Positions 1 through 8,832 of a DNA stretch of 64,000 nucleotides are shown piece by piece. The notes below the pieces were generated by a model, which saw only the letters and a program-made list of their open reading frames with translations, was not told where the DNA came from and searched no databases. Made by a program: the position numbers and the translations under genes. Position 1 is the first letter of the stretch. Each line of letters begins with the position of its first letter. The DNA comes from Rhodopirellula baltica (GTDB taxonomy: Bacteria > Planctomycetota > Planctomycetia > Pirellulales > Pirellulaceae): NCBI GenBank assembly GCA_002901265.1, contig PPHI01000057.1:62001-126000 (forward strand), read 5' to 3'.

Positions 1-539
1 TCAATCCGGGAATCGACGCGTTGCGGCGTGGCCACCACGGCTACTTTCAATCTCAGTTTGGTGACGCCGCTTCCGAGCGTGGGTACACGAATTGGGGAAT
101 CAAATACGTCCGAGTGACCGGATATCACGCGCATTATTTGAAATGGATCTTCCCGCAGTGTCGTATTATCTATCTGGTTCGTAATCCGATCGATGCCTAT
201 CGGTCGTACAAGCGGAAATCCTATTGGTTCACCGAACGCCCGGATTTCCGAATCGATAGTGCGACTAAATTCATGTCACACTGGGCGTATCTCGCGGACT
301 CTTTCCTGAAGACCGCCGATGAGCTTGATGCTTGTCTTGTACGGTACGATCAACTGGCAAAGGACCCAGCGATTATCTCGCGATTGTCAGACTACCTCGA
401 TTGCGAACTCGATGCATCGGTGATCTCACAAACGATCGGTTCGCGAAAGAAAAGTCGCTTTAAAGTCCAACCCTGGGAACGGTGGATCTGTCGACGCCTG
501 ACATCGACCTTGCAATCGGCGCTCGGTTTTAACAACTAG
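1..539 (+). CDS. Sulfotransferase-like protein, 5'-truncated by window edge
   Basis: The reading frame is open from base 3 and runs to a TAG at 537-539, so only the C-terminal part of the gene is in the window. The translated part contains a stretch reading LVRNPIDAYRSYKRKSYW, which resembles the 3'-phosphate-binding region (RNPxDxxxS) of PAPS-dependent sulfotransferases, followed by a helical C-terminus. The N-terminal 5'-PSB loop would lie outside the window, so the family call rests on one motif. Neighbouring glycosyltransferase and methyltransferase genes suggest sulfation or decoration of a surface polysaccharide, which is inference. It is convergent with the downstream methyltransferase, about 130 bp away. 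The apparent TTG start at 21 is an artefact of the truncation. Confidence 0.65.
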   Translation, partial: NPGIDALRRGHHGYFQSQFGDAASERGYTNWGIKYVRVTGYHAHYLKWIFPQCRIIYLVRNPIDAYRSYKRKSYWFTERPDFRIDSATKFMSHWAYLADSFLKTADELDACLVRYDQLAKDPAIISRLSDYLDCELDASVISQTIGSRKKSRFKVQPWERWICRRLTSTLQSALGFNN

Positions 540-672
540 CACTGCTGCAACGAACGCAGCTGCCTGGTCGCCAGTAAGTCAGCGACCGGCAAAGGCAACT
601 CTTCTTCAACGCGGGGCTCTCTACACGCATCTTCTCGATGCGTCACGCGTTGTTCCCGGCCAAAGCCAACGG

Positions 673-1503
673 CTACTTCTGGCAAACCAATTCGATCCGG
701 AAGATCGGGCGTAGCAGCGGTGAACGCACCATCTTTCGGCGTAGCTTCGCTGGCCAAGGACGCAACAGCAACTCCATGAAGCGAACGGGTGCCATGGGGA
801 TCTCGAAGCGGTGACCGCTGAATCGAATGACTTTTTGGATTCGCGTGTAGCCGATCTTTTTGCATAGATCAGCGATTTCTGCGTTGGTGTACTCCTTGAT
901 GTGCATGCCGGTCGCCGTTTCGGAGAAATGCCGGCTGACATCGGCTGGTCCCATGTAGCAATGTGGCGTCCGCAGGATCAGCACCCCTCCAGGACGAAGT
1001 GCATCGTGAACGGCGCGGATCTGGTCAACAGCATCTTCGGGGTGCAAGTGCTCGAGGACTTGGTTGTGGAACGCGATATCGACGAAATCCTTTTCGTCGG
1101 TCCCAATCCCGACACCATCGCTGATCACTGACTCGAAGTTCTCTGGGGCGTCGATACGCGAGAGTGCCTTTTCGGCAGACACTTCGACGACAACGACTCG
1201 CCGCATCAACTCTGTCATCCGCATCGCAGTTTGACAATCGCCCGCACCCACTTCCAAGTAGACGCCATCGCTCCGAATGTAGGGATTAATCGACCCTAAC
1301 TGCTCGTCGGTACGCTGCTTGATCTGATCCGGCGAGACTTGCCTTGTCATCCCAGGATGGTCGGGAACCCGTGTGTACAATTCGTTGTAGACTTCGGAAT
1401 ATAGCCCCGACCGACGGGTGGTTTTGTCTGCAGATTTTAGCCGCCCAACCAGTTCACGTTCGACATCGTACTGGTGGCGTAATTTTTCAATCGTTCGATT
1501 CAT
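673..1503 (-). CDS. Class I SAM-dependent methyltransferase
   Basis: A 276-residue protein with a class I methyltransferase core. Motif I reads YLEVGAGDCQ (about residues 82-91), an acidic strand-2 end follows (VVVVEVS), then a post-II region (FHNQVLEHLHPED) and motif III-like LRPGGVLILRTPH. This is the Methyltransf_11/23 type used on small molecules or sugars. The substrate cannot be read from the sequence. The N-terminal 80 residues are helical and charged. I chose the ATG at 1503, which has GGGGA a few bases upstream; an in-frame GTG at 1518 would add five residues. It is divergent from the GT2 gene at 1645 and convergent with the sulfotransferase. Context suggests glycan or lipid modification. 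Confidence 0.75.
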   Translation of the reverse strand: MNRTIEKLRHQYDVERELVGRLKSADKTTRRSGLYSEVYNELYTRVPDHPGMTRQVSPDQIKQRTDEQLGSINPYIRSDGVYLEVGAGDCQTAMRMTELMRRVVVVEVSAEKALSRIDAPENFESVISDGVGIGTDEKDFVDIAFHNQVLEHLHPEDAVDQIRAVHDALRPGGVLILRTPHCYMGPADVSRHFSETATGMHIKEYTNAEIADLCKKIGYTRIQKVIRFSGHRFEIPMAPVRFMELLLRPWPAKLRRKMVRSPLLRPIFRIELVCQK

Positions 1504-1644
1504 CAGATCCCCGATCACTCATTCAATTGGCCTGGAAGACACCCCCCGCACATAAACTGCCAATCATAGCCTAAACCAACTTGGCAACAGAGCGAATCTT
1601 TCGTAAATCGCGGATCACTTTCTATTCATCAGACCACATTCCCC

Positions 1645-2538
1645 ATGAACCCGGCCGAACCTTTAGTTAGCGTTGTCATCCCGTGCTACAACGCGGAACG
1701 ATTTTTGAAGGACTGCGTGACAAGCGTCCTTGAGCAAACGTACGCGAGCATCGAAGTCATCCTTGTCGACGACGGCTCGAAGGATCGCACTGCTGCAGTC
1801 ATCAGCGAGTTATCCGCTGATCAGCGAGTCCGCGGTGTTTCTAAAACAAACGGTGGTGCTGCCTCTGCACGAAACACGGGGATGGCGGCATCGCGTGGCG
1901 ACTTCATCGCGTTTCTCGATTCGGACGACCTTTGGCTCCATGACAAACTCGAAAAACAGATGCAGAGGTTCGCTTCCGCGGATGTCGCGATTGTTTATTC
2001 CAGCCGAGAAGATATTGACGAAAACGGCCATGTGATCCCGTCGAATCCGCTCGAATCGTACCGAGGACACGGACTCGCTGGCCAACTGCTAATCAAGAAC
2101 TTTGTGCCGATGAGCAGTTCTGTCATGCGACGTGAGGTTTTCGAATCGATCGGTAATTTCAATACAACGTACGCAAGATCAGAAGACCTTGAGTTTTGGT
2201 TGCGAGCGGCGGTCGACTTTGGTTTCGACTTTGTTGCCGAGCCACTCGTTCGACATCGCCGCTGGTCAGAACAATTGACCCAAAACAAGACAGCCGTCTT
2301 TGAATCAAGCCTGGAAATTCAGCGTGACTTTATGGCTCGTTTTCCTCATGCTGTGACACGACGTGACGCGCGACGAGGATGGGCCAAACGGTACAATGGC
2401 CGCGGCAAAGCACGTGCGTTAAACGGGCAACGCATCTCCGCAATCGCTGATTTCGCACGCTCACTCCTCAATGACCCTCTCTTTGTCCCCGCATACAAGA
2501 ACGCATTCAAAGCGTGCTTGGGCCGTTTGTCACCGTGA
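1645..2538 (+). CDS. Family 2 glycosyltransferase
   Basis: A 297-residue GT-A fold glycosyltransferase. The N-terminus has the family 2 hallmark VSVVIPCYNAERFLKDCV, then VILVDDGSKDRT and the metal/nucleotide-binding FLDSDDLW around residue 92. The acceptor half contains a typical RSEDLEFWLR segment (ED catalytic-base region). No transmembrane segment is apparent, so it should act at the cytoplasmic face of the membrane, transferring a sugar from a nucleotide-sugar donor to a polysaccharide, lipid or protein acceptor. Donor and acceptor are unknown. The stop codon overlaps a GTG start of the next gene (GTGA at 2535-2538), so the two are probably co-translated. Confidence 0.85.
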   Translation: MNPAEPLVSVVIPCYNAERFLKDCVTSVLEQTYASIEVILVDDGSKDRTAAVISELSADQRVRGVSKTNGGAASARNTGMAASRGDFIAFLDSDDLWLHDKLEKQMQRFASADVAIVYSSREDIDENGHVIPSNPLESYRGHGLAGQLLIKNFVPMSSSVMRREVFESIGNFNTTYARSEDLEFWLRAAVDFGFDFVAEPLVRHRRWSEQLTQNKTAVFESSLEIQRDFMARFPHAVTRRDARRGWAKRYNGRGKARALNGQRISAIADFARSLLNDPLFVPAYKNAFKACLGRLSP

Positions 2539-3884
2539 CAACTTCAAGCCGGCTTTTCGCTGCCGCCGCATTCTTAGCTGCACTTTTGATGCTGCTCGGA
2601 TCGTGGGCTCCGTTCGACTTTCAGTGGGAATTGATTTCTTCAACTTGGTTCCCCGCGAACATTGCCAAGCGTGGGATCTCACGTTCTGATTTGGCGGCCA
2701 ACTTTATTCTTGGCATACCACTGGCGTTTGCCATCGTTGGATGGGGCATCCCAAGCAAACGATCTATGCGTCCGATCGTTGGAAGCGTCATTGCAGCCAT
2801 CGTGACAACGATAGGCGTTGGCCTGATCTGTGAGATCGGGCAACACTTTCTCCCCAAGCGAACCGAATCGCTGATCGACGTTGGTGCGCAAACCGGAGGT
2901 GCGATTTTTGGAGCCTTCTTTGCATTCGCAGCTCAATCGCAACTGCGTGATACCAAATCGTGGCTTGATCGCTCAACACAAGCTGTCCCTACTGCAGCTT
3001 TTGCGGACCTGATGTTCGCAGGCTTGGTGGTGTGGTTCTTGCTGCCGTTTCAGATACTCGTCACGCCACCGGAATTCGCTCGAAAATGGTCAAAGGGGCA
3101 GATCGAACTACTGCCATTTACGCGTCCCCTGGAATCATGGGGCGACCTATTCAGCGAAATGGTCTTGGGGGTGGGAATCGGCGCGATCATCGGCGCGTGG
3201 ATTTGGTGGGGAAGTTGGATTCGTGCCTACTCGCGACGATCATTCCTTGTTGTGCTCGTTGCCTCAATCTCGGCAAGTTGCTTGCTCGAACTCGTTCAGA
3301 TCGGGATCGCGACCCGAGTCGCATCTGCTACGGACAGTTTTTTTCTCGCAGTGGGTGCGGTGATCACAATCACGTGCGTCAAACAGTTCAGCGAATCCGA
3401 ACGCACAAATCACTTGGACCGCCGGATCGAAAAGCAACTCGCGTTATTACTCGCCGTTGCGTTCGTATTCATGGCGTGGTGCTTTGTCGAATGGCGTCCT
3501 TATGAATACGCCGACAGCACCAAAGCGTTGCGGCAGCAATGGACAAACTTCCGCGAGTCGCCACTAACGCCACGCCGAACGTCGAACTGGCTTTACCTCT
3601 CCGACCTTTTCCGCACGGTGGTGATGTCAGCAATCGTCGGCGGATTGTTAGGGACCATTTCGTCGATCAATTACCGTTCCGATTGGACCGGTAAGCTGCT
3701 CGTTTTTCTCGCACTCGTCGCACTGGTTTCCATCTCGCTGACGATCGAAGTAGGAAAATTTGTCGAACTCCATCATCGCGTCGATGTCAGCGAATTGATC
3801 GTGCGTTTTCTGGCGATGTTGTTCTGCTTCGTCGCCATCGTACGCATTAGTCTTCTTCGGAAACCAAATCCAAGCTATCGCTAA
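2535..3884 (+). CDS. VanZ-like multi-spanning membrane protein
   Basis: An integral membrane protein of about 449 residues with some ten hydrophobic segments. The N-terminus ([16 protein letters not shown]) and the later loop [16 protein letters not shown] resemble VanZ-like proteins, and a second VanZ-like half follows ([19 protein letters not shown], then [18 protein letters not shown]). It therefore looks like a duplicated VanZ domain. The molecular function of VanZ proteins is poorly defined; one member gives low-level teicoplanin resistance. I chose the GTG at 2535 because it overlaps the preceding stop as GTGA; an in-frame GTG at 2514 is possible. The 3' end overlaps the convergent G8 gene by 38 bp. 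Pairing with a GT2 gene suggests a cell-envelope role. Confidence 0.7.
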   Translation: MTTSSRLFAAAAFLAALLMLLGSWAPFDFQWELISSTWFPANIAKRGISRSDLAANFILGIPLAFAIVGWGIPSKRSMRPIVGSVIAAIVTTIGVGLICEIGQHFLPKRTESLIDVGAQTGGAIFGAFFAFAAQSQLRDTKSWLDRSTQAVPTAAFADLMFAGLVVWFLLPFQILVTPPEFARKWSKGQIELLPFTRPLESWGDLFSEMVLGVGIGAIIGAWIWWGSWIRAYSRRSFLVVLVASISASCLLELVQIGIATRVASATDSFFLAVGAVITITCVKQFSESERTNHLDRRIEKQLALLLAVAFVFMAWCFVEWRPYEYADSTKALRQQWTNFRESPLTPRRTSNWLYLSDLFRTVVMSAIVGGLLGTISSINYRSDWTGKLLVFLALVALVSISLTIEVGKFVELHHRVDVSELIVRFLAMLFCFVAIVRISLLRKPNPSYR

Positions 3885-6414
3885 TCAAGACATCATTGCC
3901 TAGGCGACCACGCAGCCGATCGATTCCGGCTTGTCCGTTCAAGAAGTCGTCGCCTTCGCCACCGTTTAAGATGTCGTCGCCACCGCCGCCAAAGAGTCGG
4001 TCGTTTCCTTCGTTGCCGTGCAAACGGTCTTCACCGCTGCCGCCGATTAGCGTGTCATCACCATCACCGCCATAGGCCACCATCAGTAACGATGTGCGGT
4101 TCTCGATGTGGTCGTTGCCACCGTAGCCGACGACGTGGATCCAGTTGATCAAGTTGGCCGGAACACTAATTTCAACACCACGTTGCGTTACAACAATTGA
4201 CTCACGGTCCTCTGACCAATCGATGATGATCTGATCATCGCCCGAGCTGCCATCGATTTTCAACCGGTCATCGAAAATCCGTAAGTTCGACGGCATCGCT
4301 GGCGGCGCCAAGTCAGCCGCCGCTTCGTCGAGATCTCCTTGTTCAAGAACTCCGACGCCTTCTTGCCATACGTTCGCGACCACATCCGGAAGTGCTGAAT
4401 CCGGTAGCGGGGAGACGAGGGAATCGACGAACTCGACATCGGTGAATGTCAAAATGTGTCGATCGGCAACATCACGAAAAGCAACGTTGACTTGGTTGGC
4501 GAAAATCGAATCGCGAAGAACGGCACTGGCGCCTGCATTTGTCGGCCCAATAAATCCGACGTTCGCTCCGCTTACTTTCGCACCTATCACTCGGTGTTCA
4601 AAGTTTTCGTAGAACGGTTGACCGAAATCGAACCCTTCGGTCGTTCTTACAAACGCATTCGTCTTGCTGCTTTCACTGACACTACTGGATGCCGGGTCAA
4701 AGACGATGGTGAAGTCAACCATATCGACCTTTGCATCATGATACGCAGTCACGCCTTCTTGCACGTTCCAAGCTAAAAGCGACTCGAAGGTCTGACGCTC
4801 GTATTGATCGATACGTCCCTGCCCCTGCGACCAAGTCAGCCAAAGACCGCCTTTGCTGGCGACGACTTCGTTGTTCTGGAACAACTCGATCTGGTGATGG
4901 AAACCTTCGGTCGGCCGGTCTTCGTTTCGATAGTAGCCGTTGAAGTTGTACCCGTAGCCAACCGCATCGTAGACGGTGTTCCCGACAAACAAATTGGAAC
5001 TAGACCGCCCCCAGAACCCGGAGCCGTCGGTTCCGGTTTCTAGAAAGCGTTCGTCCCGCCAATCACGATGCCAAGACACGCCTGCGCGCTTATCATCCGT
5101 TTGGTGACCACCATCGACTTTGATGACCAAGTTGTTTTCCAAAAGGTTGCCCGTTTCAGAACCGTCTTCGAGCATGAAGCCAGCGCCATCGGTGTCGTAA
5201 ACGATGTTTCCTGCGAAGTACCCGTCGTCCGTATCGTGAATGACCACTCCCCAGCGAAGGTTCTCTTCGACAACCGAATTGGTAAAACTGATTTCCCCAG
5301 TGACGTGATGGAAATGGAACGAATAGCGGCCGACAGCGTTATCACCGAAGTGGACCACCTCGCCATTTTCAATCACGGTTTGATCGATCGGCTCGTCGGC
5401 CGATGTTCGGCCAAGCGATTGAAAATCAACCGAATCGACTTCAACCGAGGCGTTTCCTGCTGCAAGCATGTGGCCACGAGTCCCCTCGGGATTTTCCGAG
5501 CGGATGACAATGTTACGCGTCAAGTTCGCAACGTGTGCATAGCGTTCGACACCAAATGGGTTGAGCGGGGTGCCAGGGTGAGCAAAGGTAAGCGGGGCGA
5601 AGGAGATCTCTTGTCCATCAATCGCTGTGAGAGCAACAACCTCCGAATCTTGTACCACCGGCACGTTTTTCTGGGTGAGCGATTGCACGGTTTCGGGGAT
5701 CAACAGCCGATCGTTGATGTCCCAGTTGCTCGGTACTTGATCGATGGAACCGGTCGATGCCCCCGTTTCCAAGCCGGAGGTCAGCCGAACGGCAGTTGTC
5801 TTTTCCGCGCCATGCGCCGTGAACGCGCCAAAAATGATTACCCCGGTGCCGAACTCCGAATAGTCGGTCGGGTCTAGCTCGGTATCACGGACAACGATTT
5901 CGGCACTGGCCGCAACCCGGTCACCTTCCGTTCCGATGGTAAGTTCCCCAGTGGGTAGCACCATCAAATTCGTCACCCACAGGCTTGAATGCTCATGTGT
6001 GTCGAATGAAAGCGAGCCGCCGATCTCGAGCGAATCGATCGGAGTCGGGTTTGCGACGTCATAAATCACGTCAATCGTTTTCGGGATTGAGACGATCGCA
6101 TCAAGGCGAGGCACTTGGTGAGTACTCCAAGTGTTCGGATTTGACCAATCGCCATCGCGAATCGCGACTACATCGGGATCAGCGGCAAAGCGTGGAATCA
6201 CGTCATGCGGAGTCACAATGCTGTCATCCATCACCATGATGTGATGACCATTGTGCATGTCATCCATCATCGCACTAGCATCCGACATGCCATCGGTCAT
6301 CGACATGTCAGCTGCCATCAAGCATCGCGATTCCATCACCTGAAACGAGGGAATGAATCGAGAGAGTCGAGCCTTCGGTGCAGCGTTCTTACGGTTCAGG
6401 GGTTTCCAAGCCAT
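3847..6414 (-). CDS. G8-domain, parallel beta-helix, RTX-repeat surface protein
   Basis: An 855-residue secreted or surface protein. Residues 1-36 form a basic leader with [12 protein letters not shown], a form of the LEPRxLL-type leader seen on large planctomycete exported proteins. Residues 34-75 are rich in Met, Asp and His. A G8 domain follows ([20 protein letters not shown] and the following strands). The middle has beta-helix-like repeats with many N-x-V/I strands. The C-terminus carries at least five nonapeptide RTX calcium-binding repeats of the GGxGxDxLx type (for example [22 protein letters not shown]). G8 proteins are linked to extracellular polysaccharide or matrix binding. The protein probably folds with Ca2+ outside the cell. 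No catalytic residues are evident. It is convergent with, and overlaps by 38 bp, the VanZ-like gene. Confidence 0.8.
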   Translation of the reverse strand: MAWKPLNRKNAAPKARLSRFIPSFQVMESRCLMAADMSMTDGMSDASAMMDDMHNGHHIMVMDDSIVTPHDVIPRFAADPDVVAIRDGDWSNPNTWSTHQVPRLDAIVSIPKTIDVIYDVANPTPIDSLEIGGSLSFDTHEHSSLWVTNLMVLPTGELTIGTEGDRVAASAEIVVRDTELDPTDYSEFGTGVIIFGAFTAHGAEKTTAVRLTSGLETGASTGSIDQVPSNWDINDRLLIPETVQSLTQKNVPVVQDSEVVALTAIDGQEISFAPLTFAHPGTPLNPFGVERYAHVANLTRNIVIRSENPEGTRGHMLAAGNASVEVDSVDFQSLGRTSADEPIDQTVIENGEVVHFGDNAVGRYSFHFHHVTGEISFTNSVVEENLRWGVVIHDTDDGYFAGNIVYDTDGAGFMLEDGSETGNLLENNLVIKVDGGHQTDDKRAGVSWHRDWRDERFLETGTDGSGFWGRSSSNLFVGNTVYDAVGYGYNFNGYYRNEDRPTEGFHHQIELFQNNEVVASKGGLWLTWSQGQGRIDQYERQTFESLLAWNVQEGVTAYHDAKVDMVDFTIVFDPASSSVSESSKTNAFVRTTEGFDFGQPFYENFEHRVIGAKVSGANVGFIGPTNAGASAVLRDSIFANQVNVAFRDVADRHILTFTDVEFVDSLVSPLPDSALPDVVANVWQEGVGVLEQGDLDEAAADLAPPAMPSNLRIFDDRLKIDGSSGDDQIIIDWSEDRESIVVTQRGVEISVPANLINWIHVVGYGGNDHIENRTSLLMVAYGGDGDDTLIGGSGEDRLHGNEGNDRLFGGGGDDILNGGEGDDFLNGQAGIDRLRGRLGNDVLISDSLDLVSEED

Positions 6415-7053
6415 TATGACAATGCTCTAGGGATACGATGATTCAAGCTGTTCAGTACCGCAGCGATCAACGATTTCGGCAGACGCGAACCCCACCCCGG
6501 AAACTCCGTCACTGCTCTCATCGTGTATCTGCTTGGCGTCAACGATCGCAGGTGCCAAGCATCCCGCCGTGGACGGACAGAGTGTAATTGCCAACCGTCC
6601 AATCGGGGGTTCCGATTAGGCAATTTAGTAAGCACGCATGGATCATACGGACCTTACTGGGTCGCTGCAATCGACGTCTATCCGACAGCCCGAAGATCGG
6701 CGAGTGTGCAAACAGCGTCGTTCTTCCGCCACACAGGGCGCAAGCGGTACTGTTCGAAACAGATCGACAGATACAACTTGGAAACGCAACTTGAACGGTA
6801 AAGTTATCAAAATTGTCATAACCACCCAGGATATCACAATTCACACATGCTCATTTGGACACTTTGAGTCGCCCTCATCACAATCGCGCACGCCTCCCGT
6901 CGGGATTTCGGGATCACAATGACCACAAAAAGCGAGTTGCCCAATGTTTTTGAGTCCAACATGCGTTTCGAAGCGGACCGGCCCGTAGGGGAGGGGGTAA
7001 CAAACCGTCAAAACTGGATTGATTTCTGTCTGAATTCACCTACAATCAGCGGC
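6415..7053. other. Intergenic region, no supported gene
   Basis: About 640 bp between the start of the G8 gene and a small exported-protein gene. Several short frames are open on both strands but none has a recognisable domain, signal peptide or convincing start. It must hold the promoter of the G8 gene (near 6415-6500, reading left) and of the gene at 7054. One two-part inverted repeat lies at 6586-6625. Confidence 0.5.
6586..6625. repeat. Two-part inverted repeat (nested hairpin)
   Basis: The outer arms AATTGCC (6586-6592) and GGCAATT (6619-6625) pair perfectly over 7 bp. The inner arms AATCGG (6601-6606) and CCGATT (6612-6617) pair over 6 bp around a 5-base loop. The internal loop is asymmetric, with 8 bases on the left and 1 on the right. 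There is no T-run, so it is not an ordinary terminator. It could be an RNA fold or a protein-binding site. Confidence 0.35.
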
Positions 7054-7410
7054 ATGTTCCCTCGAATACTCATAGCCGTACTTCTCGCCATCGGAGCGAC
7101 TCATGTCGCCTCTGCCGGGGTGATATTCAGTGGCATGGGTGAAACAGAGATTTCGGCGGAACGTTATCTGAGCTGCTGCATGTCTGCTGCGGCTTCCGAT
7201 CACGACAACCAAAGCGGCGATGTGGAAGCGTCACCAGGACAGAAGGGCACCATAGCCCCAGTACCTGTACGCAGCTCGACGTCTGGACATGCACCGCTCT
7301 TGAATTCAACTGACGTCTACGTAAGAGCCAGATGTCACGAAACGATTAAGCTCGGCAATGACCGATTGCCGAGGTCGCCATATCTCCGAGGCGATTTAAA
7401 ACCTGTCTAG
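7054..7410 (+). CDS. Small exported protein, unknown function
   Basis: A 118-residue protein. I chose the ATG at 7054 because the first residues form a clean signal peptide (MFPRILIAVLLAIGATHVASA, with cleavage expected after ASA). The longer upstream frame has no such feature. The mature part has a double-cysteine stretch (SCCMSAA) and a later single Cys, and is otherwise low in hydrophobic residues and probably poorly ordered. It sits 63 bp upstream of the PEP-CTERM gene in the same direction, so the two may be co-transcribed. I do not recognise the family. Confidence 0.5.
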   Translation: MFPRILIAVLLAIGATHVASAGVIFSGMGETEISAERYLSCCMSAAASDHDNQSGDVEASPGQKGTIAPVPVRSSTSGHAPLLNSTDVYVRARCHETIKLGNDRLPRSPYLRGDLKPV

Positions 7411-7473
7411 GCCGGATGTCGTGCTCCACGATGTTCGACATTTTTAGGTTTTAATTTTGAGTTTCAATTAGTA

Positions 7474-8325
7474 ATGAAAAAACTACAGTTTGCAGCCTTC
7501 ATGGCTTTGGTTTGCTTGCAGATTCAATCTGCATCTGCAACGGTCCTCGGAAGCCTTCTGACCTTCGACGGTGTCGAGGACAGCTTGGTTGACGATAGCC
7601 GTTCGAGCTTCTTCGACAACGACGGCAACGGCGTTATCAGCGTTGGTGACGTCGTTTACGGTTTCGCAGCAATGAGCGAAGCGGGCCCAACCAATTCGGA
7701 AACTTCGATCACTGATCAAGTCGTCGCTGTTTTCGCAGTTCAGGTCACTGGCACTGACCTCACCGGCACTCTACTGAACGGTGGTGTTACCACACCAGGA
7801 CAAGATCTGGGCAGCCTGCTCACCGGAACCGGTTTCGCTCCAATTGACAACGGCTTGGGCGATGCTGCGTTTGTAATCCTGTCGCACGCTGGCCTGACTC
7901 CTGAGCCACTTTCGTTCTCGTCGATCTCAGATTTCACGTCTGCCGACTGGGAATACGAAGCGACTCTGGGTTTCGCCACAGGTTCGAATGACTACCTGCA
8001 CGTCGACGCAACCTTCCAACCGGACGGTGGTGGCGGATTTGTTCTTGCAAGTGCAACCGAGCGTGGTGGCTTCACCGTTCTTGACTCAGTTTTCACTGGC
8101 GCAAAGTTCTTGCCTGTCTCGAACCTGCGTTTGGACGAAACTGGCTTCTCGTCGCACGAAGTCGTGCTCGATAACGCGATCATCCAAGATGCGGGCCCAA
8201 CCTCACCCTGGGACTTCATCGACCAAGCTCGATTCCGCTTGAATGCGGTTCCTGAGCCTGCAAGCGCTCTCGCTTTCGCCGGCATCATGGGCTTGGCTGG
8301 ATTCAGCCGCCGTCGCCGCAAGTAA
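7474..8325 (+). CDS. PEP-CTERM sorting-signal protein with EF-hand-like loop
   Basis: A 283-residue exported protein. The N-terminal signal peptide (MKKLQFAAFMALVCLQIQSASA) is followed by a perfect EF-hand/dockerin-type calcium loop at residues 48-59 (D48, D50, N52, G53, I55, S56, D59). The C-terminus (residues 259-283) is a PEP-CTERM signal: VPEP, then a hydrophobic helix, then RRRRK. Such proteins are processed by an exosortase and retained at the envelope or released into extracellular matrix; no exosortase gene is in the window. Codon use is strongly biased to a few C-ending and CTG codons, suggesting good expression. A rho-independent terminator follows at 8384. The function of the body of the protein is not recognised. 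Confidence 0.85.
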   Translation: MKKLQFAAFMALVCLQIQSASATVLGSLLTFDGVEDSLVDDSRSSFFDNDGNGVISVGDVVYGFAAMSEAGPTNSETSITDQVVAVFAVQVTGTDLTGTLLNGGVTTPGQDLGSLLTGTGFAPIDNGLGDAAFVILSHAGLTPEPLSFSSISDFTSADWEYEATLGFATGSNDYLHVDATFQPDGGGGFVLASATERGGFTVLDSVFTGAKFLPVSNLRLDETGFSSHEVVLDNAIIQDAGPTSPWDFIDQARFRLNAVPEPASALAFAGIMGLAGFSRRRRK

Positions 8326-8383
8326 GAACTTGCCCAACAAGAGCGGCTAGTCAATACGATCAGCCGCCTAAACTAAATTGATT

Positions 8384-8418
8384 AGCGGGGTAGCCAACTT
8401 GGTTACCCCGCTTTTTTT
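8384..8418 (+). terminator. Rho-independent terminator after PEP-CTERM gene
   Basis: The stem AGCGGGGTA (8384-8392) pairs with TACCCCGCT (8404-8412), and the inner bases CCA/TGG extend it across a G-T pair. Seven T residues follow (8412-8418). This is a textbook intrinsic terminator, 58 bp after the stop codon. A weaker GCGGCT/AGCCGC hairpin lies just upstream (8343-8367). Confidence 0.85.
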
Positions 8419-8832
8419 GTGCGCCGGTTTGGCAATCACTTGCCCAAATCCTATTTCACGAAGCGCACCAACGTTCAGGTCACCAATTTGCCAAACGATT
8501 TCGATGCTACCGGTTGAATCGATTTGAGCAAACGAGTGGATTGTATTTTGCGCGGAGCAGTGTTTGGGAGCTGTCTGCCGCTTTCACTTACCCCGCTTCA
8601 CGCCTACGAGCGATGTATGCTGATATCGGAAAAGGCCGTCCAGTTTACCTGGACCGCATCGCTTGGACTTCCGAAAACGTTTGCCGCCACCACGCACTGC
8701 AGCAATGGTGACGTCGGTCAACGTCGAGCATGGACGCATTCACCTTTACTGTGAATGACAATTGCCGTAATGCCTAAGGTGAAGAGGCTCGGCAATGCAC
8801 TCCATCTTCCCCATTCCATGGGATGCTCACAA
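8419..8832. other. Intergenic region, no supported gene
   Basis: About 410 bp between the terminator and the flavoprotein start. Two overlapping short frames (8514-8754) have no recognisable features. Presumably it holds the promoter for the flavoprotein gene; I cannot identify it with confidence. Confidence 0.4.

Noticed and set aside
540-672. Hairpin GGTCGC/GCGACC (566-587) between convergent genes
   Set aside because: Only a 6-bp stem with a 10-base loop and no T-run; not enough to call a terminator.
5068-5877. 269-codon plus-strand frame inside the G8 gene
   Set aside because: It is antisense to the strongly supported G8/beta-helix gene and has no domain.
6919-7053. Upstream extension of the small exported protein
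   Set aside because: It would put 45 residues before a clean signal peptide, so ATG 7054 is the better start.
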